Below are positions 52,849-60,613 of a stretch of 64,000 nt of DNA, in pieces. This stretch comes from Streptomyces sp. NBC_01463. Lineage in GTDB: Bacteria > Actinomycetota > Actinomycetes > Streptomycetales > Streptomycetaceae. How positions within the stretch are numbered: the first letter of the stretch is position 1; every line of letters starts with the position of its first letter. Location of the stretch: assembly GCA_036227345.1 (NCBI GenBank), contig CP109468.1, forward strand, positions 1,798,001 to 1,862,000. The letters run 5' to 3'. Position numbers and translations under genes: made by a program. The notes beneath the pieces were generated by a model. That model ran no database searches. It saw only the letters and a program-made list of their open reading frames with translations, and was not told the origin of the DNA.

Positions 52849-52883
52849 GGAAAGTCGGAAAAAGGGCAGGGGAAAAGGGAAAT
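52849..52883 (-). promoter_or_regulatory. Pyrimidine-rich stretch in the sulfur operon leader
   Basis: On the minus strand this stretch is almost entirely C and T and poor in structure, between the cysteine leader peptide and the flavin reductase start. GTGCGC...GCGCAC just upstream can form a hairpin. The pattern suits Rho loading or attenuation when the leader is fully translated, but that is an inference. Confidence 0.35.
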
Positions 52884-52954
52884 GCGGCGGGTGCGCACGC
52901 GGGCAGGGCGGGGCGCACGGCGGAGCGGAGCTCTCGCCGGAATTCAGCGGGTGT

Positions 52955-53077
52955 TTACCGGCAGCCCGGACAGGGGCGACAACACAGGCGCCGGGCGAAA
53001 TCGCGGACCGGCGCGGCCGCGCGGAAGGTGCGCGTCGCCGAGGACGCGCTCCCTGAATTCCGCTGTCGGCTGGTCAT
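52955..53077 (-). CDS. Cysteine-rich leader peptide of the sulfur operon
   Basis: A 40-codon gene (ATG to TAA) whose last ten residues read LCCRPCPGCR, with Cys at 32, 33, 36 and 39. A promoter lies directly upstream (TTGACC, 18 bp, GATGAT) and the flavin reductase starts 109 bp downstream. Short actinobacterial leader peptides with C-terminal cysteines are known to sense Cys-tRNA by ribosome stalling and to control sulfur-assimilation operons. The position and Cys cluster fit that role. The upstream region is Arg/Ser-rich and does not resemble a folded domain. Confidence 0.65.
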   Translation of the reverse strand: MTSRQRNSGSASSATRTFRAAAPVRDFARRLCCRPCPGCR

Positions 53078-53083
53078 GAATCC

Positions 53084-53113
53084 ATCATCCCGTTCCGCTT
53101 CGCGCCCGGTCAA
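53084..53113 (-). promoter_or_regulatory. Promoter of the leader peptide and sulfur operon
   Basis: On the minus strand TTGACC (53113-53108) and GATGAT (53089-53084), spacer 18 bp, just before the leader ATG at 53077. The transcript would be nearly leaderless for the peptide. Confidence 0.55.
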
Positions 53114-53130
53114 CAATGCAACTGCCTGAA

Positions 53131-54447
53131 TTAAGTCCGGTACGGGGATGGGGACGGGTGCCGAAAGGGCGTCAGGAGACCGCGGGCAGCGCCGGCCAGG
53201 GGCCCAAGGGCCGTCGGGTCCACGTACAGCGCACCGAGCGCCACCGCACCCCCCGCGGTGGCCAGCACCGAGCCGGTGAAGCTGCTCGGCACCACGGCCC
53301 GCTCCGGGTCGTCGCAGACCCAGGAGCGCTCCGCCACCTCCGCACGCAGATCGGCCAGACACTCCGGAATCCGGCCCGCCCCCGGCTCGACGACCACGAG
53401 CACCTCGGGGTCGAACATGTCCAGCAGCAGGGCGGCGGCCCGGCCGACCAGCCGGGCCCGCCGGCGGAACAGCGCCACCGCCCGCACCTCCCCGGCCAGC
53501 GCCTGTTCCAGGAGTTCCGGGAACGAGCCGACGACCAGCCCCTGCGCGGCGGCACGCCGCACCATGGCGCGCTCGGACACCTCCGACTGGAGGCAGCCGG
53601 TCCGTCCGCAGGAACAGGGTTCCGCCCCACCCGTGCCGCCGGCGCCGAGCGGGAGGTGCGCCACGCTGCCGGCGCCGGAGCGCGGGCCCCGGTGCATGGC
53701 CCCCTCGGTGGCGAACGCCGCGTCCACGACGGCGCCGACGAACAGCAGGACGGTGCTGCTGCGGGTCGACTCCTCGCCGAACAGTTGCTCCGCCCGGGCC
53801 AGCGCCCGGGAGTGGCTGTCCACGTGGACCGGCAGTCCGGTCGCGGCGGAGAGGATGTCGCGGGCCGGCACGTCCCGCCAGCCGAGGTGCGGGTGGGCCA
53901 CGACCACACCGGTGTCGGGGTCGACCCGGTGTCCGGTGGCCAGGCCCAGGGCGAGCACGGTCCGCCCGCCCGCGTGCGCGGCCACCAGCCGGGGCAGCCG
54001 GCCGGCGAGTTCGGTGAGCATCCGGCGGGGTTCGGTGGTGCGGTGCGGCTGCCGGTCCTCGGCGATGATCCGGCCGCGCAGATCCATCAGGGAGACGGTG
54101 GAGTGGGCGACGGCGATGTGCGCCCCGGCCACGAGGAAGCGGCCGGTGTCGATCTCGACGGGGATGTGCGGCCGGCCGAGCCCCTTGGGCCCCGCCGTCT
54201 CCGCGCTCTCCCGGACGAGACCGCGGGCGAGCAGCTGGCCGACGTGTCCGCTCACGGAGGCGGGCGAGAGGCCGGTGAGGCGGGCGACGGTGGAGCGGGC
54301 CACCGGACCGTGGTCGAGGATCGCCCCGAAGACGGCGCCGGTGCCCGCGGGCCGGCGGCCCGGCCTGGCGGCGGGGATGTCGGAGCGGCGCAGCGGGGTG
54401 GGGTGGGGCCCGGACGGGCGGCGGACGGGTGCGGACAGACTCTTCAC
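53131..54447 (-). CDS. ROK family transcriptional regulator
   Basis: A 438-residue regulator: N-terminal winged helix (about 35-90; GPVARSTVARLTGLSPASVSGHVGQLLARG, recognition region SPASVSGHVGQLL) and a ROK sugar-kinase-like domain. The zinc motif is intact as CSCGRTGCLQ near residue 290. The kinase phosphate motif at the start of the domain is not canonical, as usual in regulators. The GTG at 54447 has GGAAG at about 6 nt. It is preceded by its own Cys leader peptide and followed by the sulfur operon on the same strand, so it likely controls that operon, an unusual role for a ROK protein. Confidence 0.88.
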   Translation of the reverse strand: MKSLSAPVRRPSGPHPTPLRRSDIPAARPGRRPAGTGAVFGAILDHGPVARSTVARLTGLSPASVSGHVGQLLARGLVRESAETAGPKGLGRPHIPVEIDTGRFLVAGAHIAVAHSTVSLMDLRGRIIAEDRQPHRTTEPRRMLTELAGRLPRLVAAHAGGRTVLALGLATGHRVDPDTGVVVAHPHLGWRDVPARDILSAATGLPVHVDSHSRALARAEQLFGEESTRSSTVLLFVGAVVDAAFATEGAMHRGPRSGAGSVAHLPLGAGGTGGAEPCSCGRTGCLQSEVSERAMVRRAAAQGLVVGSFPELLEQALAGEVRAVALFRRRARLVGRAAALLLDMFDPEVLVVVEPGAGRIPECLADLRAEVAERSWVCDDPERAVVPSSFTGSVLATAGGAVALGALYVDPTALGPLAGAARGLLTPFRHPSPSPYRT

Positions 54448-54640
54448 AGTGTCTTCCAGGTCCTCGGTGGCAGCGGTTGACGCGGTGCGTGCTCCGGGTG
54501 CGGAGCGCGGGGCAGACCGCCGCCGGCGTACGGCCGAAGCGGCGCTGCCTCTCCCGTGGAGAGACACCCTGCGAGGAACCGGGACGGTGGTGCGGGGCGG
54601 GTGCGGCCCCTGCGGCCGGGTCGGCGCGGGCGTGGTGCTC
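54448..54640 (-). promoter_or_regulatory. Structured leader between the second Cys peptide and the ROK gene
   Basis: The 193 bp contain short hairpins on the minus strand, the clearest being CTCTCC-N3-GGAGAG (54549-54563) and GCTCCG-N4-CGGAGC nearer the ROK start. No protein gene is evident. The arrangement leader peptide, hairpins, gene is that of an attenuator. Confidence 0.4.
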
Positions 54641-54721
54641 TCAGGCCCGGTGACACACGGCGGAGCACACGCGCTTCAGGTCGATATGACCTCGCGTCGT
54701 CAGGTGTGCGGATCGCTGCAT
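54641..54721 (-). CDS. Cys leader peptide (R-H-[IV]-D-L-x-R-V-C/S type)
   Basis: A 26-codon gene reading MQRSAHLTTRGHIDLK then RVCSAVCHRA and TGA. The RGHIDLKRVCSAVC motif matches the widespread actinobacterial leader-peptide pattern R-H-V-D-L-x-R-V-S/C-S-A-x-C found before sulfur genes. It is leaderless: TACGTT lies 7 nt before the ATG, and TTGACC a further 18 bp upstream. It precedes the ROK regulator gene. Confidence 0.78.
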   Translation of the reverse strand: MQRSAHLTTRGHIDLKRVCSAVCHRA

Positions 54722-54728
54722 GCCGCGC

Positions 54729-54758
54729 AACGTAGCCGGACCGGCGCAAGCCGGTCAA
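54729..54758 (-). promoter_or_regulatory. Promoter of the leader peptide and ROK gene
   Basis: On the minus strand TTGACC (54758-54753), spacer 18 bp, TACGTT (54734-54729), giving a start at or next to the leader ATG at 54721. Confidence 0.7.
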
Positions 54759-54945
54759 ACCATTGCCGCATCATGGACACCCTTGTGCGGTACGGGTGTT
54801 GCCCCCGTATTGCGGCGGCATGGCGGGCGTACGGCGGGCATGTGAACAGGGGCCGGGGGCCGGGCGGCGCGGCGGGCACGGGCGGGGCCGGCGGCGGGAC
54901 CCTCCCCGGACGGCCGGGCGTTTTCTGGAATTAACCTCTGATGCC

Positions 54946-55000
54946 TTGTCATCGCCGGTTCTACGCGCATAGCTTGTGCTCCCTCACCACACTCTGAGGG
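54946..55000 (+). promoter_or_regulatory. Nuclease promoter and hairpin over the ribosome binding site
   Basis: TTGTCA (54946-54951) and TAGCTT (54970-54975) are spaced 18 bp. In the leader, CCCTCA (54981-54986) pairs with TGAGGG (54995-55000), and the latter contains most of the Shine-Dalgarno GAGGGG before the GTG at 55010. The hairpin could lower translation. Confidence 0.6.
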
Positions 55001-55009
55001 GCAGTCTCC

Positions 55010-57418
55010 GTGCGCATATCCAGACCCCGTTCCGTCCTGCTGGCCGGCGCGGTCGCCGTGACCCTCTCGGCGACCGCGCTGCCCGCCGCCTTCGCCGTCC
55101 CGTCGTCGACCGCAGTGATCTCCGAGGTGTACGGGGGCGGCGGGAACTCGGGAGCGACGCTCACCCGCGACTTCATCGAGCTGGCGAACGCCGGCTCCGC
55201 CGCGTACGACCTGTCCGGATTCAGCGTCCAGTACCTTCCCGGGGCCCCGTCCGCGGGGTCGCTGTGGCAGGTCTCGGCGCTGACCGGCTCCGTCGCGCCC
55301 GGCGGCCGCTATCTGGTCGCCCAGGCCGCGGGCACCGGCGGCACCGTGGCGCTGCCCGCCCCGGACGCCACCGGCACCGTCGCCATGTCCGCCGCGAGCG
55401 GCACCGTCGCCCTCGTCTCCGGCACCACGCCGCTGACCTGCAGGACGGCGGCGGACTGCGCCGCCGACACCCGCATCGTGGACCTGGTGGGTTACGGCTC
55501 CGCGGTCGTCCGGGAAGGCACCGGACCGGCCACGGGCGCCTCCGCCACCGCCTCCGTGGCGCGCGCGGCCTCCCTCGCCGACACCGACGACAACGCCGCG
55601 GACCTCACCGCCGCGGCCGCCACCCCGGTCAACGCGGCCGGCGAGACGTCCGGCGGCGGCGAGGACCCCGGCGACCCGGGCAACCCGACCGAGCCCGGCA
55701 CCGTGCGCGTGCACGACATCCAGGGCACCACCCGGGTCTCCCCGCTGGACGGCAAGGCGGTGACCGGGGTACCCGGCATCGTCACCGCGGTCCGCACCAC
55801 GGGTTCGCGCGGCTTCTGGATCCAGGACCCCTCGCCGGACGCGGACCCCCGGACGTCCGAAGGCGTCCTCGTGTACACCGGCTCCACCGCCCCGACGGTC
55901 GCGGTCGGCGACTCGGTGCTGGTGAGCGGCACGGTGGACGAGTACTACCCGTCGGCCACCACGCAGTCGGTCACCGAGATCACCGCCCCCAGGATCACGG
56001 TCCTCTCGTCGGGCAACGCGCTGCCCGCGCCGGTGACGGTCGACGCGGCCTCGGTGCCCCGCGGCTACCTCCCCTCGGCGGACGGCGGATCGATCGACCC
56101 GCTGCCCCTGGAGCCGGCGAGGTACGCGCTCGACCTCTACGAGTCGCTCGAAGGCACCCGGGTCCAGACGTCCGACACCCGGGTCACCGGTGCCACGACC
56201 TCGTACGGCGAGGTCTGGGTGACCGTCGAGCCGAAGCAGAACCCGACGCGCCGCGGCGGCACCCTGTACTCCTCCTACCGGGACCAGAACACCGGCCGGA
56301 TCAAGGTGATGTCGCTCGACACCACCCGTCCCGTCCCGGTGGCAGACGTCGGCGACGTGCTGTCCGGCACCACCACCGGCGTGCTGGACTACGACTCCTT
56401 CGGCGGCTACAGCCTCCAGGCCACCCGGCTCGGCACGCTCACCGACCGGCACCTGAAGCGTGAGGTCACCAGGAGGCAGAAGGGCGGCGAACTCGCCGTC
56501 GCCACGTACAACGTGGAGAACCTCGACGCGCTGGACGAGCAGGCCAAGTTCGACACGCTCGCCAAGGGTGTCGCGGTCAGCCTCTCCTCCCCCGACATCG
56601 TCTCGCTGGAGGAGATCCAGGACGACAACGGCGCGGTCAGCGACGGCACGGTCGGTTCCGAGGCGACGCTGAAGCGGTTCACCGACGCGATCGTCGCGGC
56701 GGGCGGCCCCCGGTACGCGTGGCGCTATGTCGCCCCGCAGGACGGCAAGGACGGCGGCGAGCCCGGCGGCAACATCCGCAACGTCTTCCTGTTCAACCCG
56801 CACCGGGTCTCCTTCGTGGACCGGGCGGGCGGCGACGCGACGACCGCGGTGACGGCGGTGCCGACGCGCAAGGGTGTCACCCTGTCGGTGTCTCCCGGCC
56901 GGATCGACCCGGCCAGTGAGGCCTGGTCGGACAGCCGCAAGCCGCTGGTCGGCGAGTTCCGCTTCCACGGGAAGCCGGTGTTCGTCATCGGCAACCACTT
57001 CGCGTCCAAGGGCGGCGACCAGCCGCTGCACGGCCGCTACCAGGAGCCGACGCGCAGTTCGGAGACGAAGCGGATCCAGCAGGCGGCGGAGGTCAACACC
57101 TTCGTCAAGTCGCTGCTGGCGGCGGACAAGTCGGCGCGGGTGGTCACGCTCGGCGACCTCAACGACTTCGCGTTCTCGCCGACGATGTCCGCGCTGACCG
57201 CGGGGAAGGCGCTCAAGCCGCTCATCACCACCCTGCCGGCGAACGAGCAGTACAGCTATGTGTACGAGGGCAACTCGCAGACGCTGGACCACATCCTGAC
57301 GAGCCCCGGCATCCGCCGGTTCGACTACGACGTGGTGCACATCAACGCCGAGTTCGCCGACCAGGCGAGCGACCACGACCCGCAGATCGTGCGGGTCCGG
57401 GTCGACGGCCGGCACTGA
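55010..57418 (+). CDS. Secreted nuclease: LTD, OB-fold and endonuclease/exonuclease/phosphatase domains
   Basis: An 802-residue extracellular nuclease resembling ExeM/YhcR-type enzymes. Sec signal (about 1-29), lamin-tail domain (about 30-150; VISEVYGGGGNSGA, DFIELANAGSAAYDLSGFSVQY, core FIELAN), an OB-fold-like segment (about 235-400; GVPGIVTAVRTTGSRGFWIQDP) and a C-terminal EEP nuclease domain (about 495-800). The last shows ATYNVENLD, IVSLEEIQD, GNHFASKGGD, LGDLNDF and SDHDP, which carry the metal-binding Asn/Glu and the catalytic Asp-His. It probably degrades extracellular DNA for phosphate and nucleobases. GTG start. Confidence 0.93.
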   Translation: MRISRPRSVLLAGAVAVTLSATALPAAFAVPSSTAVISEVYGGGGNSGATLTRDFIELANAGSAAYDLSGFSVQYLPGAPSAGSLWQVSALTGSVAPGGRYLVAQAAGTGGTVALPAPDATGTVAMSAASGTVALVSGTTPLTCRTAADCAADTRIVDLVGYGSAVVREGTGPATGASATASVARAASLADTDDNAADLTAAAATPVNAAGETSGGGEDPGDPGNPTEPGTVRVHDIQGTTRVSPLDGKAVTGVPGIVTAVRTTGSRGFWIQDPSPDADPRTSEGVLVYTGSTAPTVAVGDSVLVSGTVDEYYPSATTQSVTEITAPRITVLSSGNALPAPVTVDAASVPRGYLPSADGGSIDPLPLEPARYALDLYESLEGTRVQTSDTRVTGATTSYGEVWVTVEPKQNPTRRGGTLYSSYRDQNTGRIKVMSLDTTRPVPVADVGDVLSGTTTGVLDYDSFGGYSLQATRLGTLTDRHLKREVTRRQKGGELAVATYNVENLDALDEQAKFDTLAKGVAVSLSSPDIVSLEEIQDDNGAVSDGTVGSEATLKRFTDAIVAAGGPRYAWRYVAPQDGKDGGEPGGNIRNVFLFNPHRVSFVDRAGGDATTAVTAVPTRKGVTLSVSPGRIDPASEAWSDSRKPLVGEFRFHGKPVFVIGNHFASKGGDQPLHGRYQEPTRSSETKRIQQAAEVNTFVKSLLAADKSARVVTLGDLNDFAFSPTMSALTAGKALKPLITTLPANEQYSYVYEGNSQTLDHILTSPGIRRFDYDVVHINAEFADQASDHDPQIVRVRVDGRH

Positions 57419-57424
57419 TCCGGC

Positions 57425-57467
57425 CGGCCGGGCAGCGCTCCTTCGAGGGGTCTCAGCTGCCCGGCCG
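57425..57467. terminator. Bidirectional terminator between the nuclease and hydrolase genes
   Basis: A perfect 12-bp stem pairs 57425-57436 with 57456-57467 around a 19-nt loop. The right arm lies inside the last codons of the convergent hydrolase gene. Confidence 0.65.
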
Positions 57468-58379
57468 TGGCAGGACCGGACCTGCCGCGCCCGCCCGCGG
57501 GCGCGGCAGCGAGGCGAGCGGCCGCAGGGCGGGCGCGGCCTCCAGGGGGCGGTCGGTGAAGAAGCGGGCGACCAGGTCCGCCACGTCGTCGGGCCGCTCC
57601 AGCACCACCCAGTGGTCGGAGTCCCCGATCGTCAGGAACCGGCTGCCCTCGATCGTCGCCGCGAAGGCGCGCTGCCGTTCCGGCGAGGTCACGGTGTCGT
57701 GCTCGCCCGCGAAGACGAGCGCGGGCACCCCGCTCAGCCCGCCGGAGAAGTCCGGCCGGTGGCCCAGTGCCCGGCGCAGCGACTGCGCCGCGTGCGGGGA
57801 ATGGGTGAGCGCGTGGACGAACGACCGCCGGACGTAGCGGCGGGCGAGCTCCCTGCGGTGGACCCGGCGCCGCGGGTCCAGGCACAGCAGCGCCTCGGCG
57901 GTGATGGTGGCGAGTCCCTCCATGTCGCCGGTCCCCAGCCGGTCGACCGCGCCGCCCCACTGGGTGCGCTGGGCCTCACTGATGTGCGCCGGCACGCCCC
58001 CGAGGACCAGCCGGGCGATCCGGCCGGGGTTCCGGCGGGCGCAGCCGAACGCGATCGCCGTGCCGTAGGAGAACCCGAAGAGGTTGACCCGGTCCGCGCC
58101 GAGGTCGTCGATGATCCGGGTGACGGCGGTGTGCAGGACCTCGTCGCCGGTGCCGGGCGGCAGCGGGTCGGCGCCGCCCATGCCGGGCAGGTCGGCGGTG
58201 ACGACCTGGGCGTGCGGGCCCAGGTGCTCGTCCATCTGCGGCCAGCCGTACATCCCCTGGAGCGCGCCGCCGATGACGACGACCGGTTCGGTGCGGGGCG
58301 CCGGCTGCGGCAGGAGGCGGTAGCTGTAGCGCAGTCCCTGCACCGTCAGGTTCCGGACGATCTCGTCGGGCATGGTCAT
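57453..58379 (-). CDS. Alpha/beta hydrolase of the ACP-ketosynthase cassette
   Basis: A 308-residue serine hydrolase. The nucleophile motif GFSYGTA near residue 102 (G-x-S-x-G) is present; the acid is likely in FAGEHDTVTSPE near 225 and the His in IGDSDHWVVLERP near 250. No signal peptide. It follows the ketosynthase gene by 21 bp on the same strand, so it may release or cyclise a product made on the neighbouring ACP. The C-terminal 30 residues are Pro/Ala/Arg-rich. Confidence 0.88.
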   Translation of the reverse strand: MTMPDEIVRNLTVQGLRYSYRLLPQPAPRTEPVVVIGGALQGMYGWPQMDEHLGPHAQVVTADLPGMGGADPLPPGTGDEVLHTAVTRIIDDLGADRVNLFGFSYGTAIAFGCARRNPGRIARLVLGGVPAHISEAQRTQWGGAVDRLGTGDMEGLATITAEALLCLDPRRRVHRRELARRYVRRSFVHALTHSPHAAQSLRRALGHRPDFSGGLSGVPALVFAGEHDTVTSPERQRAFAATIEGSRFLTIGDSDHWVVLERPDDVADLVARFFTDRPLEAAPALRPLASLPRPRAGAAGPVLPRPGS

Positions 58380-58400
58380 CGGTCCTTGTGTCCGCTGCGG

Positions 58401-59648
58401 TCAGGCCCGGGTGAGGACGAGGGCGGCGTTGTGCCCGCCGAAGCCGAGCGAGGTCTTGACGGCCGCGTCGAACACGCCCGGCCGGGCCTCCTTGCTCACC
58501 ACGTCGACCGGGATCTCCGGGTCGGGGGCGTCGAGGTTGACGGTGGGCGGGACGAGCTGGTGTTGGAGGGCGAGCACGGTCAGCGCGGTCTCGATGCCGC
58601 CCGCGGCGCCGAGCGTGTGCCCGGTCATGGCCTTCGTCGAGGTGACGAGGGGGTGGTCGCCCAGGACGCGGCGGAGCATCGTCGCCTCGATCAGGTCGTT
58701 GGACACGGTCGAGGTGCCGTGGGCGTTGACGTGGCCGATGTCGGCCGCGGACACCCCGGCGTCGGCGAGGGCGGTGCGCAGGGCCCGTTCGATGCCGCGC
58801 CCGTCGGGGTCCGGGGCGACGGCGGAGTACGCGTCGCTGGAGGCGCCGTAGCCGGCGACGTGGGCGCGGACGGTGGCGCCGCGGGCCGCCGCGTGTTCGG
58901 GGCGTTCCATGACGAGGAGTCCGGCTCCCTCGCCGACGACGAAGCCGTCGCGGTGGGTGTCGAACGGGCGGCAGGCCGCCTCGGGGTCGTCGCACCGGGT
59001 GGAGACGGCCTTCAGCTGGCAGGCGCTGGCGATCAGCAGCCGGGAGCAGACGGACTCGGCGCCGCCCGCGACGACGATGTCACAGGCGCCGGTGCGCAGC
59101 ATCTGGTGAGCGGTGCCGATGGCGACGGTGCCGGAGGAGCAGGCGGTGGAGACGGCCTGGCTGGGGCCGTGCGCGCCGAGGTCCGTGGCGACGCTGCTGG
59201 CGGCGCCGTTGACGACGGTGAGCGGGGCGAGCTTCGGGGAGACCCGGCGGGCGCCGCGCTCGGTGAGGGCGGTGTGCTGCTCGTCGTAGAAGGGCAGTCC
59301 GCCGTGGGCGGAGCCGATGACGACGGCGACGCGGCCGCTGTCCCAGACGGCGGGGTCGAGCCCGGCGTCGGCGACGGCCTCGCGGGCGGCGATGACGGCG
59401 AGCTGCGAGAAGCGGTCCATGAGCCGCTGGGTGGCGACCCCGAGCACGGTCCGCGTGTCGAGGCCGGTGACGGTGTACATGAAGTCGCAGGGCAGGCCCT
59501 GGAGTTCGGGCCGGTGCGGGACGGAGGGCGCGTCGGCGGCCTCGGACACCCCGCGCCAGGTGGCGGCGGTGCCCACGCCCGCCGCGGTGACGAGCCCGAT
59601 CCCGGTGACGGCGGCGGCGAACGGCTCGGGGCGGTACCGGGCCGTCAT
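58401..59648 (-). CDS. Beta-ketoacyl-ACP synthase (KAS I/II type)
   Basis: Decarboxylating condensing enzyme of 415 residues. The catalytic triad is complete: Cys170 (VSTACSSGT), His310 (VNAHGTST) and His344 (AMTGHTLGAAG), so it is an active ketosynthase and not a chain-length factor. The Lys before the second His is present as TKAMTGH. The ATG overlaps the stop of the ACP gene by 4 bases, so ACP and ketosynthase are made together. It lacks the partner genes of type II polyketide or housekeeping fatty-acid clusters, so its product is unknown. Confidence 0.93.
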   Translation of the reverse strand: MTARYRPEPFAAAVTGIGLVTAAGVGTAATWRGVSEAADAPSVPHRPELQGLPCDFMYTVTGLDTRTVLGVATQRLMDRFSQLAVIAAREAVADAGLDPAVWDSGRVAVVIGSAHGGLPFYDEQHTALTERGARRVSPKLAPLTVVNGAASSVATDLGAHGPSQAVSTACSSGTVAIGTAHQMLRTGACDIVVAGGAESVCSRLLIASACQLKAVSTRCDDPEAACRPFDTHRDGFVVGEGAGLLVMERPEHAAARGATVRAHVAGYGASSDAYSAVAPDPDGRGIERALRTALADAGVSAADIGHVNAHGTSTVSNDLIEATMLRRVLGDHPLVTSTKAMTGHTLGAAGGIETALTVLALQHQLVPPTVNLDAPDPEIPVDVVSKEARPGVFDAAVKTSLGFGGHNAALVLTRA

Positions 59649-59878
59649 GCCGCGGCCTTGCGGTGCACGGCGTCGACCAGCTGCCCGACGGTGTCGCGCG
59701 AGGTCAGCTGGACGTCTTCGAGGTCGACGCCCATGCGGTCCTCGATGAGGAGCCGCAGTTCCTCCAGGGCCAGGGAATCGAGCCGGAGCTGACGGAGCGA
59801 CGCCTCGGGGCGGATCGCCACCGGATCGGTCCCGAAGTTCACCACCAGCAAGGTGCTGATCTCGTCTGCCGTGCTCAT
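59645..59878 (-). CDS. Acyl carrier protein
   Basis: A 77-residue carrier protein. Ser35 in LRLDSLALEEL is the phosphopantetheine site. Acidic helix II follows, and the C terminus is VGQLVDAVHRKAAA. The ATG has GGAGGAG at good spacing. It is the first gene of the ACP-ketosynthase-hydrolase unit and is coupled to the ketosynthase by ATGA. It differs from typical FabF-adjacent AcpP in the absence of other fab genes. Confidence 0.93.
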   Translation of the reverse strand: MSTADEISTLLVVNFGTDPVAIRPEASLRQLRLDSLALEELRLLIEDRMGVDLEDVQLTSRDTVGQLVDAVHRKAAA

Positions 59879-60104
59879 GGGGCACTCCTCCGCTGTCGTA
59901 CGCGGTGACGCCTTGCCGCGTGAAGGTGTGAGTGCCGTCGGGGGACGCCGGCTGGTCCGGAGGAACCTTTTATACGCCCTGCCGGCCGCGGGTCCGGTCC
60001 GCGTTCCCCCGTGCGGTGGGGGGTTGTCCAGGTGTGCGAATCCGCTGGTGCGCACGCCGGGGTGCGACGATGGGGCGCACGGTACGAGAGAGGGAGAATC
60101 CGGG

Positions 60105-60566
60105 ATGGCAGTGGAAAACGGCAACGAGGGACCCGCGCAGGTCAGCCCGAGCGCCTGGGTGGCGAAGCAGGCCGAGCTGTACGAGTCGTCGGGCGGCACC
60201 AAGGGCACCACGCAGCTCGGGGTCCCCTGCCTGCTGCTGGACTACGTCGGCCGGCGCAGCGGCGCGCTGCGGCGCACGGTGCTGATGTACGGCCGCGACG
60301 GCGACGACTACCTGATCGTGGGCTCGAACGGGGGCTCGGACAGTCACCCGCTCTGGTATCTGAACCTGCTCGCGAACCCTTCGGTCGAACTGCGGGTCGG
60401 CACCGAACGGTTCCCGGCGGTCGCACAGACGCTGACCTCCGACGAGAAGGAGCGGGTGTGGCCGCATCTGGTCGAGGTCTTCCCCCGGTACGCGCAGTAC
60501 CGGGCCGGCACCGACCGCGACATCCCGGTGGTCCGGCTGCGCCGGACCCCGTCGGCCGAGAGCTGA
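60105..60566 (+). CDS. Deazaflavin-dependent nitroreductase family protein (DDN)
   Basis: A 153-residue split-barrel protein of the F420-dependent DDN family. Motifs: PSAWVAKQAELYESSGG near residue 15, LLLDYVGRRSGALRRTVLMY near 47 (core DYVGRRSG), and NGGSDSHPLWYLNLLANP near 76-93. Likely binds coenzyme F420 and reduces or protects small molecules. ATG with AGGGAGA upstream. The nitroreductase gene follows after 47 bp and has its own leaderless promoter. Confidence 0.92.
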   Translation: MAVENGNEGPAQVSPSAWVAKQAELYESSGGTKGTTQLGVPCLLLDYVGRRSGALRRTVLMYGRDGDDYLIVGSNGGSDSHPLWYLNLLANPSVELRVGTERFPAVAQTLTSDEKERVWPHLVEVFPRYAQYRAGTDRDIPVVRLRRTPSAES

Positions 60567-60613
60567 TCAACGGGCCTCCCCACGGCGCCGGTCCGCCCGT
60601 AAACTCCAAGATC

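Noticed and set aside
54773..54937. Plus-strand short frame with RYGCCPRI as a third Cys leader peptide
   Set aside because: It is long, Gly/Arg-rich, reads past the cysteines without stop and lacks the conserved leader motif. The minus-strand peptide at 54641-54721 fits much better.
54755..57415. Long minus-strand open frame opposite the nuclease gene
   Set aside because: The plus-strand protein has a signal peptide and three recognised domains. The opposite frame is low-complexity Val/Gly/Arg/Asp.
58401..59878. Type II polyketide or housekeeping fatty acid cluster
   Set aside because: No chain-length factor, ketoreductase, cyclase, malonyltransferase or KAS III gene is near, so only an orphan cassette is reported.
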